Position numbers and translations under genes: made by a program
DNA from: Haloarcula mannanilytica
Lineage (GTDB): Archaea; Halobacteriota; Halobacteria; Halobacteriales; Haloarculaceae
DNA length: 64,000 nt
Assembly: GCF_005406125.1 (NCBI RefSeq)
Contig: NZ_BIXZ01000009.1
Location: 62,001 to 126,000 of the forward strand
Direction: 5' to 3'
In this document: in pieces, positions 17,463 through 24,718 of the stretch
Numbering within the stretch: the first letter of the stretch is position 1
Layout of the letters: each line of letters opens with the position of its first letter
Notes under the pieces: generated by a model
The model's input: only the letters and a program-made list of their open reading frames with translations
Told to the model about the DNA's origin: nothing
The model's database searches: none

Positions 17463-18722
17463 TTAGACCACCTCGAAGAAGCTCATCCAGCCGAGTTCGG
17501 CGAACTCAGACTGGTGGGCGTGGAACATGTACAGGCCCGGCTCATGATCGGAGTAGTCAATCTCGATGATGCCGCGCTGCGCCTGGCATTGCATGATCGT
17601 GTCCACGGTCTTATTCGTCGGCGTCAGCGTCGTCCCGTGGTCGTAGTAGTCGAAGAACTGCGAATGCGTGTGGAACGAGTTGATGAGGTCGAACTCCGTT
17701 GCATTGGAGAGGTACACGCGCTGGCGTTGGTTCTTGTCGATCTGGATGGGGCGTTTCGTCTCGCCCGCCGTCCAGTTGCCCTCGCCGTCGGTGTCACCGA
17801 CTCCGTAGCCGAACGCTCGTGTGTTCGCCGCGTAGACCTCGTTACCGCCGTCGAAGTTGGTGTCGAACGAGTTCATCACCATCACCATCTCGTTGACGGC
17901 GTCGTTTTCAGCGTACTCGTGATTCCGGCTCTTCGCCTCTTCGACGAGCTGCTCTCGGAAGTCATCGGTAATCGGGCCCGGGTAGTTGACGTACTCGCGT
18001 GGATTCTCCCTGACGCGTTCGGGGTCCGGATCGACGATGATCGTGCCGTAGAGTCCGCGGTGGATGTGCTCTTTCAACGGGAGTGAGTGGCAGTGATAGA
18101 AGTGCGTGCCGGCGGGTTGGGCGATCCACTCGTAGGTGAATGACTCGCCCGTATCGAGGACGCCAGGCCCATTCTGGGGGATCCCGTCCATTCTCGGGTT
18201 GAGGTTCTTCAGGTGTGGATGGATCGTGTGTGCGTGTCGTCCCAGATTCGTGAACTTCACGCGAATCAGGTCGCCCTCGACGGCGCGGATCGTCGGCCCC
18301 GGTACTTGGCCGTTGTACGCCCATGCCTGGAACTCAACGCCCGGCGCGATTGCTATCGTGGTGTCGACGGCGGTGAACTCGAACTCCCGCACGGTTCGGC
18401 CATCCTCTTCGTAGACCTGTTGGGGAACGTTATCTTGCCCGCTGTCTCCGGTATTGAATGCAGTGAGGAACTCGTGGGGGTCGAAATCCAAATCCCGGTA
18501 TTCGCCCACCGCACCGAAGTTACCATGTTCAGCCTCATCGTCGTGATCGGAGGCGGCACTTGCCCGAGAACTCCCGAGTCCGACGGCTGCACTCCCGGCA
18601 ACACCGAGACCGCCGAGCACCGTGCGGCGGCTGACGCTCGTCTCACCGGTGAGTGATTCGACCAGCCGCTCTTCAAGTCGTTCTGTGACGTCTGCTGCGC
18701 TACTGTAATCTATCGATGGCAT
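17463..18722 (-). CDS. Two-domain multicopper oxidase, Tat-exported
   Basis: 419 residues. Tat motif SRRTVLGGLGVAG at 31-43, then cupredoxin domain 1 with HAHTIHPH (163-170) and HFYHCHSLPLKEHIHRG (207-223), and domain 2 with FHTHSQFFDYYDH and MFHAHQSEFAELG near the C-terminus. These supply a type-1 site (His-Cys-His) and the His residues of an interdomain type-2/3 centre, as in nitrite-reductase-like or two-domain laccase-type oxidases. Metal oxidation (Cu+ or Fe2+) is plausible given the ZIP and halocyanin neighbours. A strong Shine-Dalgarno (GGAGGAG) lies about 5 nt before the ATG, unusual among the mostly leaderless genes here. Confidence 0.9.
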   Translation of the reverse strand: MPSIDYSSAADVTERLEERLVESLTGETSVSRRTVLGGLGVAGSAAVGLGSSRASAASDHDDEAEHGNFGAVGEYRDLDFDPHEFLTAFNTGDSGQDNVPQQVYEEDGRTVREFEFTAVDTTIAIAPGVEFQAWAYNGQVPGPTIRAVEGDLIRVKFTNLGRHAHTIHPHLKNLNPRMDGIPQNGPGVLDTGESFTYEWIAQPAGTHFYHCHSLPLKEHIHRGLYGTIIVDPDPERVRENPREYVNYPGPITDDFREQLVEEAKSRNHEYAENDAVNEMVMVMNSFDTNFDGGNEVYAANTRAFGYGVGDTDGEGNWTAGETKRPIQIDKNQRQRVYLSNATEFDLINSFHTHSQFFDYYDHGTTLTPTNKTVDTIMQCQAQRGIIEIDYSDHEPGLYMFHAHQSEFAELGWMSFFEVV

Positions 18723-18820
18723 GATCTCCTCCGCTGGTCAAGCCTCTTGATGCCCATAGGAGTCTCTTGAGCTATCCAACGTATATATTTGACTCATCTA
18801 AACTTTGATTGAGTCTAAAC
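18723..18820 (-). promoter_or_regulatory. Promoter and possible DtxR-type sites of the oxidase operon
   Basis: Minus-strand reading gives an AT-rich TATA box (AAATATATAC, about 18781-18790) and, immediately upstream, two half-sites TTTAGAT (18797-18803) and TTTAGAC (18813-18819). TTAGAC also forms half of the inverted repeat before the DtxR-family gene at 19539, suggesting shared metal-responsive control; inference. Confidence 0.4.
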
Positions 18821-18850
18821 TAATCGCTGGCGGACGAGGTTCCGACTCGG

Positions 18851-19528
18851 TTAGCTTGTATCCTCAGACAGAGATTGAGCGGATATAGAGCGGGCAACTT
18901 TCTCGGGAAGTGCAACTGGTTCGTCGCCACCGTCGAGATCGAGTGTCACCATTCCAAATGAGGTGACCTCAACGATTTCCACTTCAGTTCCCGGGTGAAT
19001 CCCGTGTTCGGACAGATATCGGAGTAGATCAGCGTCTTCGTCTGGCACGCGTTCGATTCGAACGCTGTCGCCCACTTGATGATCGGCCAGTGTTTCACCG
19101 CATTTCGGTGCAGAAATATCCAGCTCCGCGGTGGGAATCGGGTCGCCATGTGGGTCAACTGCGGGATCCCCTAACTGCTCTGCTATCCGGTCGGCGAATT
19201 GATTGCTGATGTGGTGTTCGAGGCGATCTGCTTCGTCGTGCACCTCAGCCCAATCGTACTCGAGGTGATCCGTCAGATATCGTTCTAAAAGCCGGTGGTG
19301 GCGAATGATTTCGAGAGCGATAGGAATGCCGGTGTCTGTGAGTTCAACCCCCTTGTAGGGCTCATGATGTACCAAATCACGCTCGGCCAATTTTTTCATC
19401 ATACTGGTGACGGACGGCTGTTCTACACCCATATGCTCAGCGAGCGTCGAGGTCCGCACCCGTTCATCCGTTTCGTCCTGGAGGTAATAGATCGCTTTGA
19501 GATAGTCCTCCATGATGGCGCTCAGCAT
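18851..19528 (-). CDS. DtxR/SirR-family metal-dependent repressor
   Basis: 225 residues from ATG 19528 (MLSAIMEDYLKAIYYLQDE), the standard family start; the longer frame to 19603 crosses the promoter. N-terminal wHTH with recognition region HMGVEQPSVTSMMKKLAERD, dimerisation domain with metal-site residues (HHRLLERYLTDHL, DEADRLEHHIS), and a C-terminal FeoA/SH3-like domain (VGDSVRIERVPDEDADLLRY, TEVEIVEVTSFGMV). Members use Fe2+ or Mn2+ as corepressor. It is immediately upstream, same strand, of the oxidase-ZIP-halocyanin operon, a likely target. Confidence 0.9.
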   Translation of the reverse strand: MLSAIMEDYLKAIYYLQDETDERVRTSTLAEHMGVEQPSVTSMMKKLAERDLVHHEPYKGVELTDTGIPIALEIIRHHRLLERYLTDHLEYDWAEVHDEADRLEHHISNQFADRIAEQLGDPAVDPHGDPIPTAELDISAPKCGETLADHQVGDSVRIERVPDEDADLLRYLSEHGIHPGTEVEIVEVTSFGMVTLDLDGGDEPVALPEKVARSISAQSLSEDTS

Positions 19529-19538
19529 TAGAACGAAA

Positions 19539-19552
19539 TTAGACGAGACTAA
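19539..19552. promoter_or_regulatory. Candidate autoregulatory operator of the DtxR-family gene
   Basis: TTAGACGAGACTAA is a near-palindrome with TTAG/CTAA ends like the DtxR consensus. It lies between the TATA-like box (CTATAAAC at 19553-19560 on the minus strand) and the start codon at 19528, a position where a bound repressor would block initiation. Confidence 0.5.
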
Positions 19553-19716
19553 GTTTATAGTTTTCTGCGTGTCGGCTTGTAGAGTCACCAGCTGTGGGTG
19601 CAATTCTGATGTCCGTGAGTCCGGTTATCGCCACGGTCAACACTGGCATCGATTTTTCGGAGCTTCTTGGTGTGTTTCCAACTGACACCCAGAATGGCAA
19701 AACCGAGAGTTCGAAC

Positions 19717-19730
19717 CTTTATAATATAGA
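19717..19730 (+). promoter_or_regulatory. TATA box of histone-fold gene
   Basis: CTTTATAATATAG, the clearest TATA element in the window, is centred about 27 bp before the ATG at 19751, implying a leaderless or nearly leaderless strong transcript. Confidence 0.65.
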
Positions 19731-19750
19731 CAATAGAAGTCCGCGTTGGA

Positions 19751-19918
19751 ATGTCTGACCTAATCGTCAAAGCAGCCGTGAAGGATGCACTCTCGGACCA
19801 CAACGTCTCGGCAGATTTCTACGACGCCCTCAACGAAGAGGTCGCCGAACTACTCGAGGACGCCGCAGAGCGTGCCGAGGCCAACGACCGGAAGACGGTC
19901 CAGCCCCGCGATCTGTAG
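19751..19918 (+). CDS. Histone-fold (CBF/NF-Y-like, DUF1931-type) small protein
   Basis: 55 residues: MSDLIVKAAVKDALSDHNVS, then ADFYDALNEEVAELLEDAAE and a conserved ending DRKTVQPRDL. The alternating helix pattern and final KTVxPRDL (compare KTVxxxDV of histones) indicate a single histone fold, here very acidic. Family members may act as transcription or chromatin factors, or have lost DNA binding. Strong TATA box upstream and a terminator-like hairpin directly after the stop mark it as a monocistronic unit. Too short for many gene finders. Confidence 0.85.
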   Translation: MSDLIVKAAVKDALSDHNVSADFYDALNEEVAELLEDAAERAEANDRKTVQPRDL

Positions 19919-19920
19919 GC

Positions 19921-19965
19921 CTGCGTAACGCAGCCAACCCCGTCACTCGAACGTAGCTTTTTGAT
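19921..19965 (+). terminator. Hairpin and T-run after the histone-fold gene
   Basis: CTGCG-taa-CGCAG (19921-19933) immediately after the stop, followed by a T5 tract near 19961. Archaeal termination needs mainly the T-run; the stem may stabilise the 3' end. Confidence 0.5.
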
Positions 19966-19993
19966 GTTCCTGTTCAGAAGTTAGGAAACGGAG

Positions 19994-21046
19994 ATGGCGG
20001 ACGCACCGGATACCGAACGGCAGGCGGTCGAACCCGATGCAAAAGAGGTTCTCAGCGTGTCACAGCTGAACGACCGGATTGCGTCGGTCGTCCAGAACGC
20101 GCCTGCCCTCAACGGCGTCCGCTGTATCGGCGAGATCACCGACCTCCACCAGAACAGTACGGCGCTTTACTTCACGCTCACCGACGGCGACGCCGAGCTC
20201 CCCTGTATGATCTGGGCGAACCGCTACCGGGAGATGAAGGCCGACCTCGAGGACGGCACCGAGGTCATCCTCGAGGGTGATATCGACTACTGGGTCGAAG
20301 GTGGGAAAATCGACCTCAAACCGTGGGAGGTGATCGTCGTCGGCGACGGCGATCAAGCAGCTGCCGTCGAGCGACTACGAAGCGAACTCGAAGAGCGTGG
20401 CTGGTTCGACGACGAGCAGAAACAGCGCCCGCCGGCGTTCCCAGAGCGGGTTGGGGTCGTAACCTCCCTCCGTGGCGATGCCCGTTATGACATCCAGAAC
20501 GCGATCCACGAACAGGACCCTACCGTCGACATCCTAGTGAAGGACGCCACCGTCCAAGGGTCGGAGGCGCCCACGTCCATCGCGAACGGCATCCACCATC
20601 TGGACCGCTCCGAGGAGGTCGACTCGATCATCGTCGGCCGGGGTGGTGGGAGCGATTCGAACCTCCAGGCGTTCAACACCGAGCGGGTCGCAGAGGCTAT
20701 CTTCACCACGAACACCCCGACCGTCACGGCGATCGGGCATACTGACGACCGGGTAATCGCAGAACAGGTGGCGGATGTCGCAACGATCACGCCGACGGCC
20801 GCCGGCGAGTATATCGCGAATTCGCGTGAGGAGTTCCTCGCGAGCGAGGTCAAGCCGCTGGCACAGCAACTCGACGCCGTGTACGAAACCTTCCAGCAAG
20901 AGCATGAACATGAACGGGAGCTTGCCGAAGCAGTCGACGAGGCGGCCGCACCCGAGGGCCTCTCGCCGGTCTACTACAAGGCCGCAATCGCTGTGCTGTT
21001 GTTGCTGTTGTTGGCCATCACTGGGCTTTGGTTGGGGATGATCTAA
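19994..21046 (+). CDS. xseA: Exodeoxyribonuclease VII large subunit with C-terminal membrane anchor
   Basis: 350 residues, shorter than the roughly 450 of bacterial XseA. N-terminal OB-fold (about 18-115: LSVSQLNDRIASVVQNAPAL, CIGEITDLHQNSTALYFTLT) binds ssDNA; catalytic domain (about 120-285) contains RVGVVTSLRGDARYDI, SIIVGRGGGSDSNLQAFN and AIGHTDDRVIAEQVAD. The long coiled-coil of bacteria is reduced to a short helix (EVKPLAQQLDAVYETFQ). Unexpectedly the protein ends in a TM helix (AVLLLLLLAITGLWLGMI), which would tether the nuclease to the membrane. Followed by the small subunit, xseB. The next operon is conjugation-like, so it may process transferred DNA. Confidence 0.9.
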   Translation: MADAPDTERQAVEPDAKEVLSVSQLNDRIASVVQNAPALNGVRCIGEITDLHQNSTALYFTLTDGDAELPCMIWANRYREMKADLEDGTEVILEGDIDYWVEGGKIDLKPWEVIVVGDGDQAAAVERLRSELEERGWFDDEQKQRPPAFPERVGVVTSLRGDARYDIQNAIHEQDPTVDILVKDATVQGSEAPTSIANGIHHLDRSEEVDSIIVGRGGGSDSNLQAFNTERVAEAIFTTNTPTVTAIGHTDDRVIAEQVADVATITPTAAGEYIANSREEFLASEVKPLAQQLDAVYETFQQEHEHERELAEAVDEAAAPEGLSPVYYKAAIAVLLLLLLAITGLWLGMI

Positions 21047-21048
21047 GC

Positions 21049-21231
21049 GTGGCAAACGACAAAGAGATCCACGACCGGCTGACCCGTGTCGAAGAAATCA
21101 TTGAGCAGCTCGATGCGGACGAGTGTGACCTCGATGAAGGGACAAGGCTCCACGAGGAAGGTCAGGAGCTCTTGGCCGAAGTGAGGCAAATTCTCGACAA
21201 CGGGCGTGGAGAGGTCGTAGAACTCGAGTAG
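21049..21231 (+). CDS. xseB: Exodeoxyribonuclease VII small subunit
   Basis: 60 residues from GTG 21049, 2 bp after the xseA stop; an in-frame TTG at 21028 lies inside xseA and is less likely. Helical sequence RLTRVEEIIEQLDADECDLD then EGTRLHEEGQELLAEVRQIL matches XseB, including the family pattern of a leucine-rich helix, an EGxxLxxEG turn and a second helix. XseB subunits decorate XseA and are required for activity. Confidence 0.88.
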   Translation: MANDKEIHDRLTRVEEIIEQLDADECDLDEGTRLHEEGQELLAEVRQILDNGRGEVVELE

Positions 21232-21246
21232 AGCGCCATTCTAATC

Positions 21247-21286
21247 TTAACCAACAGTCAACGGAATCTAACCTATTGTTGGTTAA
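21247..21286. repeat. Interrupted palindrome PAL copy 1 (TTAACCAACA...TGTTGGTTAA)
   Basis: Arms TTAACCAACA (21247-21256) and TGTTGGTTAA (21277-21286) are perfect inverted repeats around 20 bp. It lies 15 bp after xseB and about 150 bp before the conjugation-like operon. Same family as copies at 45742, 55793, 57289, 59892, 61497 and 62527. Confidence 0.9.
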
Positions 21287-21335
21287 CGGTACCTTTGCGA
21301 GGTGAACGAACTCTCCGGTTATAATTTACTTTAGA

Positions 21336-21358
21336 TTTTTGCGCCAGTTGGTGGCCAG
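21336..21358 (+). promoter_or_regulatory. Possible degenerate GC-hairpin leader element before the conjugation operon
   Basis: TTTTTGCGCCAGTTGGTGGCC: a T5 tract followed by a GGCCA/TGGCC-like stem and GGTGG loop core. It is similar to, but weaker than, the 16 elements in 35-62 kb. Confidence 0.3.
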
Positions 21359-21433
21359 AAAGCATATACCGATCTTCTAGCTATCGCACCACCATGGACC
21401 GGGGTTCAACCGGTGCATACCCACCCCGCACAT

Positions 21434-21682
21434 ATGATCACACGGGCAGTCACCATCGAAGACATCGATGATCTGTACCTGACGTGGAACAGCCATATCA
21501 ACGGGTCCGCCCTCTATCGCCGCGCCCTCCGAGATGAGATGGAGCTTCGCGACGTCGACCCCGACGAGCTTCGAGATCTCTTCGAACGGGCCCGCGAACA
21601 GGGCTACACGAAAGACGAGATCGTCGACGAGACCAACCGCTACGCTGATCTGAAAGCACTCGTCGACGACGCAGAGGAGTAA
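21434..21682 (+). CDS. Small conserved protein at head of the conjugation-like operon
   Basis: 82 residues from ATG 21434 (MITRAVTIEDIDDLYLTWNS); an upstream in-frame GTG at 21413 is possible. Predominantly helical and acidic with DVDPDELRDLFERAREQGYT and a final helix. No known domain recognised. It precedes the pilin candidate by 6 bp, so it is the first gene of the operon that follows the PAL element; a regulatory or chaperone role is inference. Confidence 0.65.
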   Translation: MITRAVTIEDIDDLYLTWNSHINGSALYRRALRDEMELRDVDPDELRDLFERAREQGYTKDEIVDETNRYADLKALVDDAEE

Positions 21683-21688
21683 CCCGCT

Positions 21689-22111
21689 ATGTCACAGGAC
21701 AATACGCCCTCCGAGACGGCTTCGAATCGCCCCGACAGCCAGTCCACGGCATCGAGTAGGCTTCCCAGGCAAGCTATGTTTATCGTCGTCGCCCTGAGCC
21801 TGTTCGCTGTGGAACCCGCCGCCGCACAGACGAATGCCGTCTGTAGTGCGGACAACCTTCCCAGCATGATCGAGGGCTTCTTCCAGCTTACCACGGCGCT
21901 GGGCATTGTCGGCCTCGCAGTCGTGTGGCAGGCCGACTCCCTTATCGAGATGTTCACGATCACGCCCGACCAAAAGAAGGGCCTCAAGCGCCACAAGCGC
22001 TCCGCGATGAAGTCCGCGGTCGTCCTCGTCGCCCTCGGGCCACTCTACACCGTCGCTGGGTCGATGATGAACCTCCCGCTGGCGCAGTGCGTCGACCTCG
22101 CCCCCTGGTAG
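21689..22111 (+). CDS. VirB2/TrbC-like pilin candidate
   Basis: 140 residues. A hydrophilic N-terminus is followed by a signal-like segment (AMFIVVALSLFAVEPAAAQT), then two TM helices (about 64-82 and 106-126) separated by a basic loop TPDQKKGLKRHKRSAMK, with one Cys before and one after (NAVCSADN, AQCVDLAPW). Size, signal and two-TM hairpin resemble cyclised or linear VirB2/TrbC pilins of type IV secretion systems. The assignment rests on topology and operon position, not sequence identity. Confidence 0.55.
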   Translation: MSQDNTPSETASNRPDSQSTASSRLPRQAMFIVVALSLFAVEPAAAQTNAVCSADNLPSMIEGFFQLTTALGIVGLAVVWQADSLIEMFTITPDQKKGLKRHKRSAMKSAVVLVALGPLYTVAGSMMNLPLAQCVDLAPW

Positions 22112-22139
22112 GTGACTACCACCCCCGTCGCGAGCCCCC

Positions 22140-23876
22140 ATGAAACAACGAGAGCTCTCCGTGCTAATGGCCGCCCTGTTCGTGACGAGCCTAGTCACGG
22201 GTCTCGTTACTGCAAGCCCGCCACGGCCAGGCACGGAGGGGAATGGGCTCACTGAGAATGAATCAGCGACGCTGTGGTCTCGCGACGCGGACAACTACAT
22301 CAGCCAGGAGGAGTATCAGCAGCGGTACGGCGAGAGCCGGACCGCGATGCACCAACTCGCAAACGGGACGGACATCACGTTCAAGCGCCCGCCGGCGACC
22401 GCGGCAACGTGGACCCGGAACGACTTCGAGGACCTCAACGCCGGTGGGGCAGAGACGTCCGTGCATCCACCACACGCTGACCTCAAGGACGGCGTCTTCA
22501 TCGAAGATGCCCACGCCACGATCTTCGCGGTCCAGCCCTCCACACGCGGGCATCTCGAGTCCAGAGAGACCGCACTCTACATCGCGCCGAACGGGACGCT
22601 GCGGGGCTTCGTCGACTATCGCGTTCGGGTTCCGAACGGGAGTTCCTCCGAGAACACGACCATCGAGTGGTCGCTCACGAGCAACGAGGTCGAGGAGGTT
22701 CGATTGAAGAAGAATGGCGAAACCATCGTCGAGCGTGACGGCTCGCACACGCCGGCCCTCGACTACCAGATCGAGGATGACTGGAGTGCAAACCTCACGC
22801 TTGAAGCCGAGATCAGCGTCCGGTTGAAGAAGACCACGCGAATCGACCGAGGCGACGAGACCGATGTCGAGGTCACGTATCGTACCGAGTCGCTCAACGT
22901 CTCGGACTCGATCGCCGTCGAGATCTACGACCTCTCGGCGTACCCCTACTACGCCGAGTATCCCAATGGTGACGCCGGTGTGGCTATCTTCCAGTCCAGA
23001 CCGTGGCAGGGGTACACGCTCACGGAGAATGGAAGCGCACGAGTCCGTGGCGTCTGGCGGTTCTACACCGCGCGGAACACCAACTGGGACACGCTCGTTC
23101 GGTCGAATCGGACCGACAGCGCCACCGTCGAGTCTGACGCGATTCCGGTCTATGTTCACGCGTATCCGTCGCGAATCGGCCCCCGTGCCGAACCAGTTCG
23201 CGATGGCCCAGAGATCATCGACACCTGGGGTACTGACCGACCGTCTCCGGACGGCACTCTCGGTGAGAACATCAACATCGACATCGTCAACCAGTCGTAC
23301 ACGACGACGTACGGTGTTGCGGTTCGCGCGGAGAACGTCGACCGCGACGCGCTCCAAGTAGCGGGGATCGTGCGGGGTGTGAACGCCTCGATTGTGGCAC
23401 CTGACGCTGGCTCCGAGCGGCAGCTCCGGCGCAGTAATCTGACAGTCGAGGTTCTCCAGCAGAACGAAAGCCAGGCCACACTCCGCATCGAACTCCGTGA
23501 CAACGAAACCGGCGCACCAATCGTGCTCAGCGATCCTGACCGACGATATCCAATCGGTGGAAGCACTCGCAACGGCTACATCACCGTCGCGGAGCAGCGT
23601 GTCCAGACCAACGCCTCCGGGGTGGCGATTGTGACGATCGACGAGCCGGGTATCTACACGGCTCGGTACCACCCAGGCTCGTGGCTCGGGCACAACCCCG
23701 CATATGTGAGTGCGACGGCTACTGCTCGGTGGCATCCGCTCGGCACCATCGACGGTTGGTTCGCGTTTATTTTCGAGGTCGGCTGGCAGCTCATCCCGTT
23801 TATTGTGATGTTCTACGCAGGCAAGCGGCTCCTCCGAATGCTCGGTCCAGAAGACATCTTCCAACGGAACCCATAG
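22140..23876 (+). CDS. Large surface protein anchored by a C-terminal TM, in T4SS-like operon
   Basis: 578 residues. Signal segment at 5-26 (LSVLMAALFVTSLVTGLVTA), an ectodomain of about 500 residues and one C-terminal TM (WFAFIFEVGWQLIPFIVMFY) with a short cytosolic tail ending EDIFQRNP. At least ten N-x-S/T sequons (for example NGT, NES, NTT) suggest an N-glycosylated exterior. Beta-rich stretches around 140-260 and an Ig-like or carboxypeptidase-like region near the end (GVAIVTIDEPGIYTARYHPG) suggest an adhesin or mating-pair component. No homologue recognised with certainty. Confidence 0.65.
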   Translation: MKQRELSVLMAALFVTSLVTGLVTASPPRPGTEGNGLTENESATLWSRDADNYISQEEYQQRYGESRTAMHQLANGTDITFKRPPATAATWTRNDFEDLNAGGAETSVHPPHADLKDGVFIEDAHATIFAVQPSTRGHLESRETALYIAPNGTLRGFVDYRVRVPNGSSSENTTIEWSLTSNEVEEVRLKKNGETIVERDGSHTPALDYQIEDDWSANLTLEAEISVRLKKTTRIDRGDETDVEVTYRTESLNVSDSIAVEIYDLSAYPYYAEYPNGDAGVAIFQSRPWQGYTLTENGSARVRGVWRFYTARNTNWDTLVRSNRTDSATVESDAIPVYVHAYPSRIGPRAEPVRDGPEIIDTWGTDRPSPDGTLGENINIDIVNQSYTTTYGVAVRAENVDRDALQVAGIVRGVNASIVAPDAGSERQLRRSNLTVEVLQQNESQATLRIELRDNETGAPIVLSDPDRRYPIGGSTRNGYITVAEQRVQTNASGVAIVTIDEPGIYTARYHPGSWLGHNPAYVSATATARWHPLGTIDGWFAFIFEVGWQLIPFIVMFYAGKRLLRMLGPEDIFQRNP

Positions 23877-23879
23877 TCC

Positions 23880-24716
23880 ATGACTAGAAACCACCCACAC
23901 ATCAGTCGGCGAACCGCCCTCCGAACAGTCGCCAGCGCTGCGCTCGCAGGCGTCGCTGGTTGTCTGAACGACAATGGCGGTTCTGGGACGCCTAGTGACG
24001 GAACGACTTCTCCAGATGGCAAAGGCCCACTTACGCGAGTCGCTGTCGAGGGGACTACACTCGTCGTCGAACTCTCCGAAGAGGCCGACGTCGACCAAGT
24101 CAACCTCATCCAACCGAACGGCGAGCTATTCGGGAAGCGTGACGTAGCCGCAGGTGCTCAGCAGGTCTCATTCGAGATTGGTACCGCGTATGCGTCTGGT
24201 GAGTACCGCGTACTCGCGTTGAAAGGCGAGGAGACAGTAGTTGAGACCACGACTGAACTCCGTCCAGAGATTCAGATACAGGATGTTGGACTCTATCGAA
24301 ATAATCCAGATAAGCCGTGGGACGAAGTCTATGGCGAGAGCGAGACGGACCGGATCAAGAATGGCGAGGCATTCGTCACGGTAGAGAACACAGGGAGTGG
24401 TCCAGAAGCGATAACTGAACTGATCTTCTCCGGGGACGTTCCCAATCCAATTGAGAACCCCAGAGGCAGTGGAATGCACGAAACCGACCAGGTAGTAGTC
24501 TCCCCTGGCGAGACGGCCGACCTGTTCAGTAATTCGTTCCCGTTCGGTTCAGAGAGTGAGGACGGAATGGGGTGTTCCCCAGATGGTAACAGCGGCCAGT
24601 TCACGGTTATCGTCGAGACCCGAGTCAGTGGCAATCGAGTCACGAGTACCTATGATGTCCAGTACACCGGGTCTGACGAGATGACTGACTGTGAGGTCAC
24701 GATCACGGAGACCTGA
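23880..24716 (+). CDS. Tat lipoprotein in T4SS-like operon
   Basis: 278 residues. Tat/lipobox start: SRRTALRTVASAALAGVAGC, then a Ser/Gly linker. The mature part has two beta-sandwich-like segments (LTRVAVEGTTLVVELSEEAD; EAFVTVENTGSGPEAITELI) and Cys residues at MGCSPDGNSG and TDCEVTIT that may form a disulfide. It lies 3 bp after the surface protein and 2 bp before the VirB6-like gene, so it is part of the same machine; by position it could be a VirB7/VirB9-like surface component. Confidence 0.65.
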   Translation: MTRNHPHISRRTALRTVASAALAGVAGCLNDNGGSGTPSDGTTSPDGKGPLTRVAVEGTTLVVELSEEADVDQVNLIQPNGELFGKRDVAAGAQQVSFEIGTAYASGEYRVLALKGEETVVETTTELRPEIQIQDVGLYRNNPDKPWDEVYGESETDRIKNGEAFVTVENTGSGPEAITELIFSGDVPNPIENPRGSGMHETDQVVVSPGETADLFSNSFPFGSESEDGMGCSPDGNSGQFTVIVETRVSGNRVTSTYDVQYTGSDEMTDCEVTITET

Positions 24717-24718
24717 CG

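Noticed and set aside
22263-24113. 616-codon minus-strand open frame
   Set aside because: Lies opposite the T4SS surface protein and lipoprotein genes, has Arg/Val-rich random composition, no ribosome-binding site and no domain; a GC-rich shadow frame.
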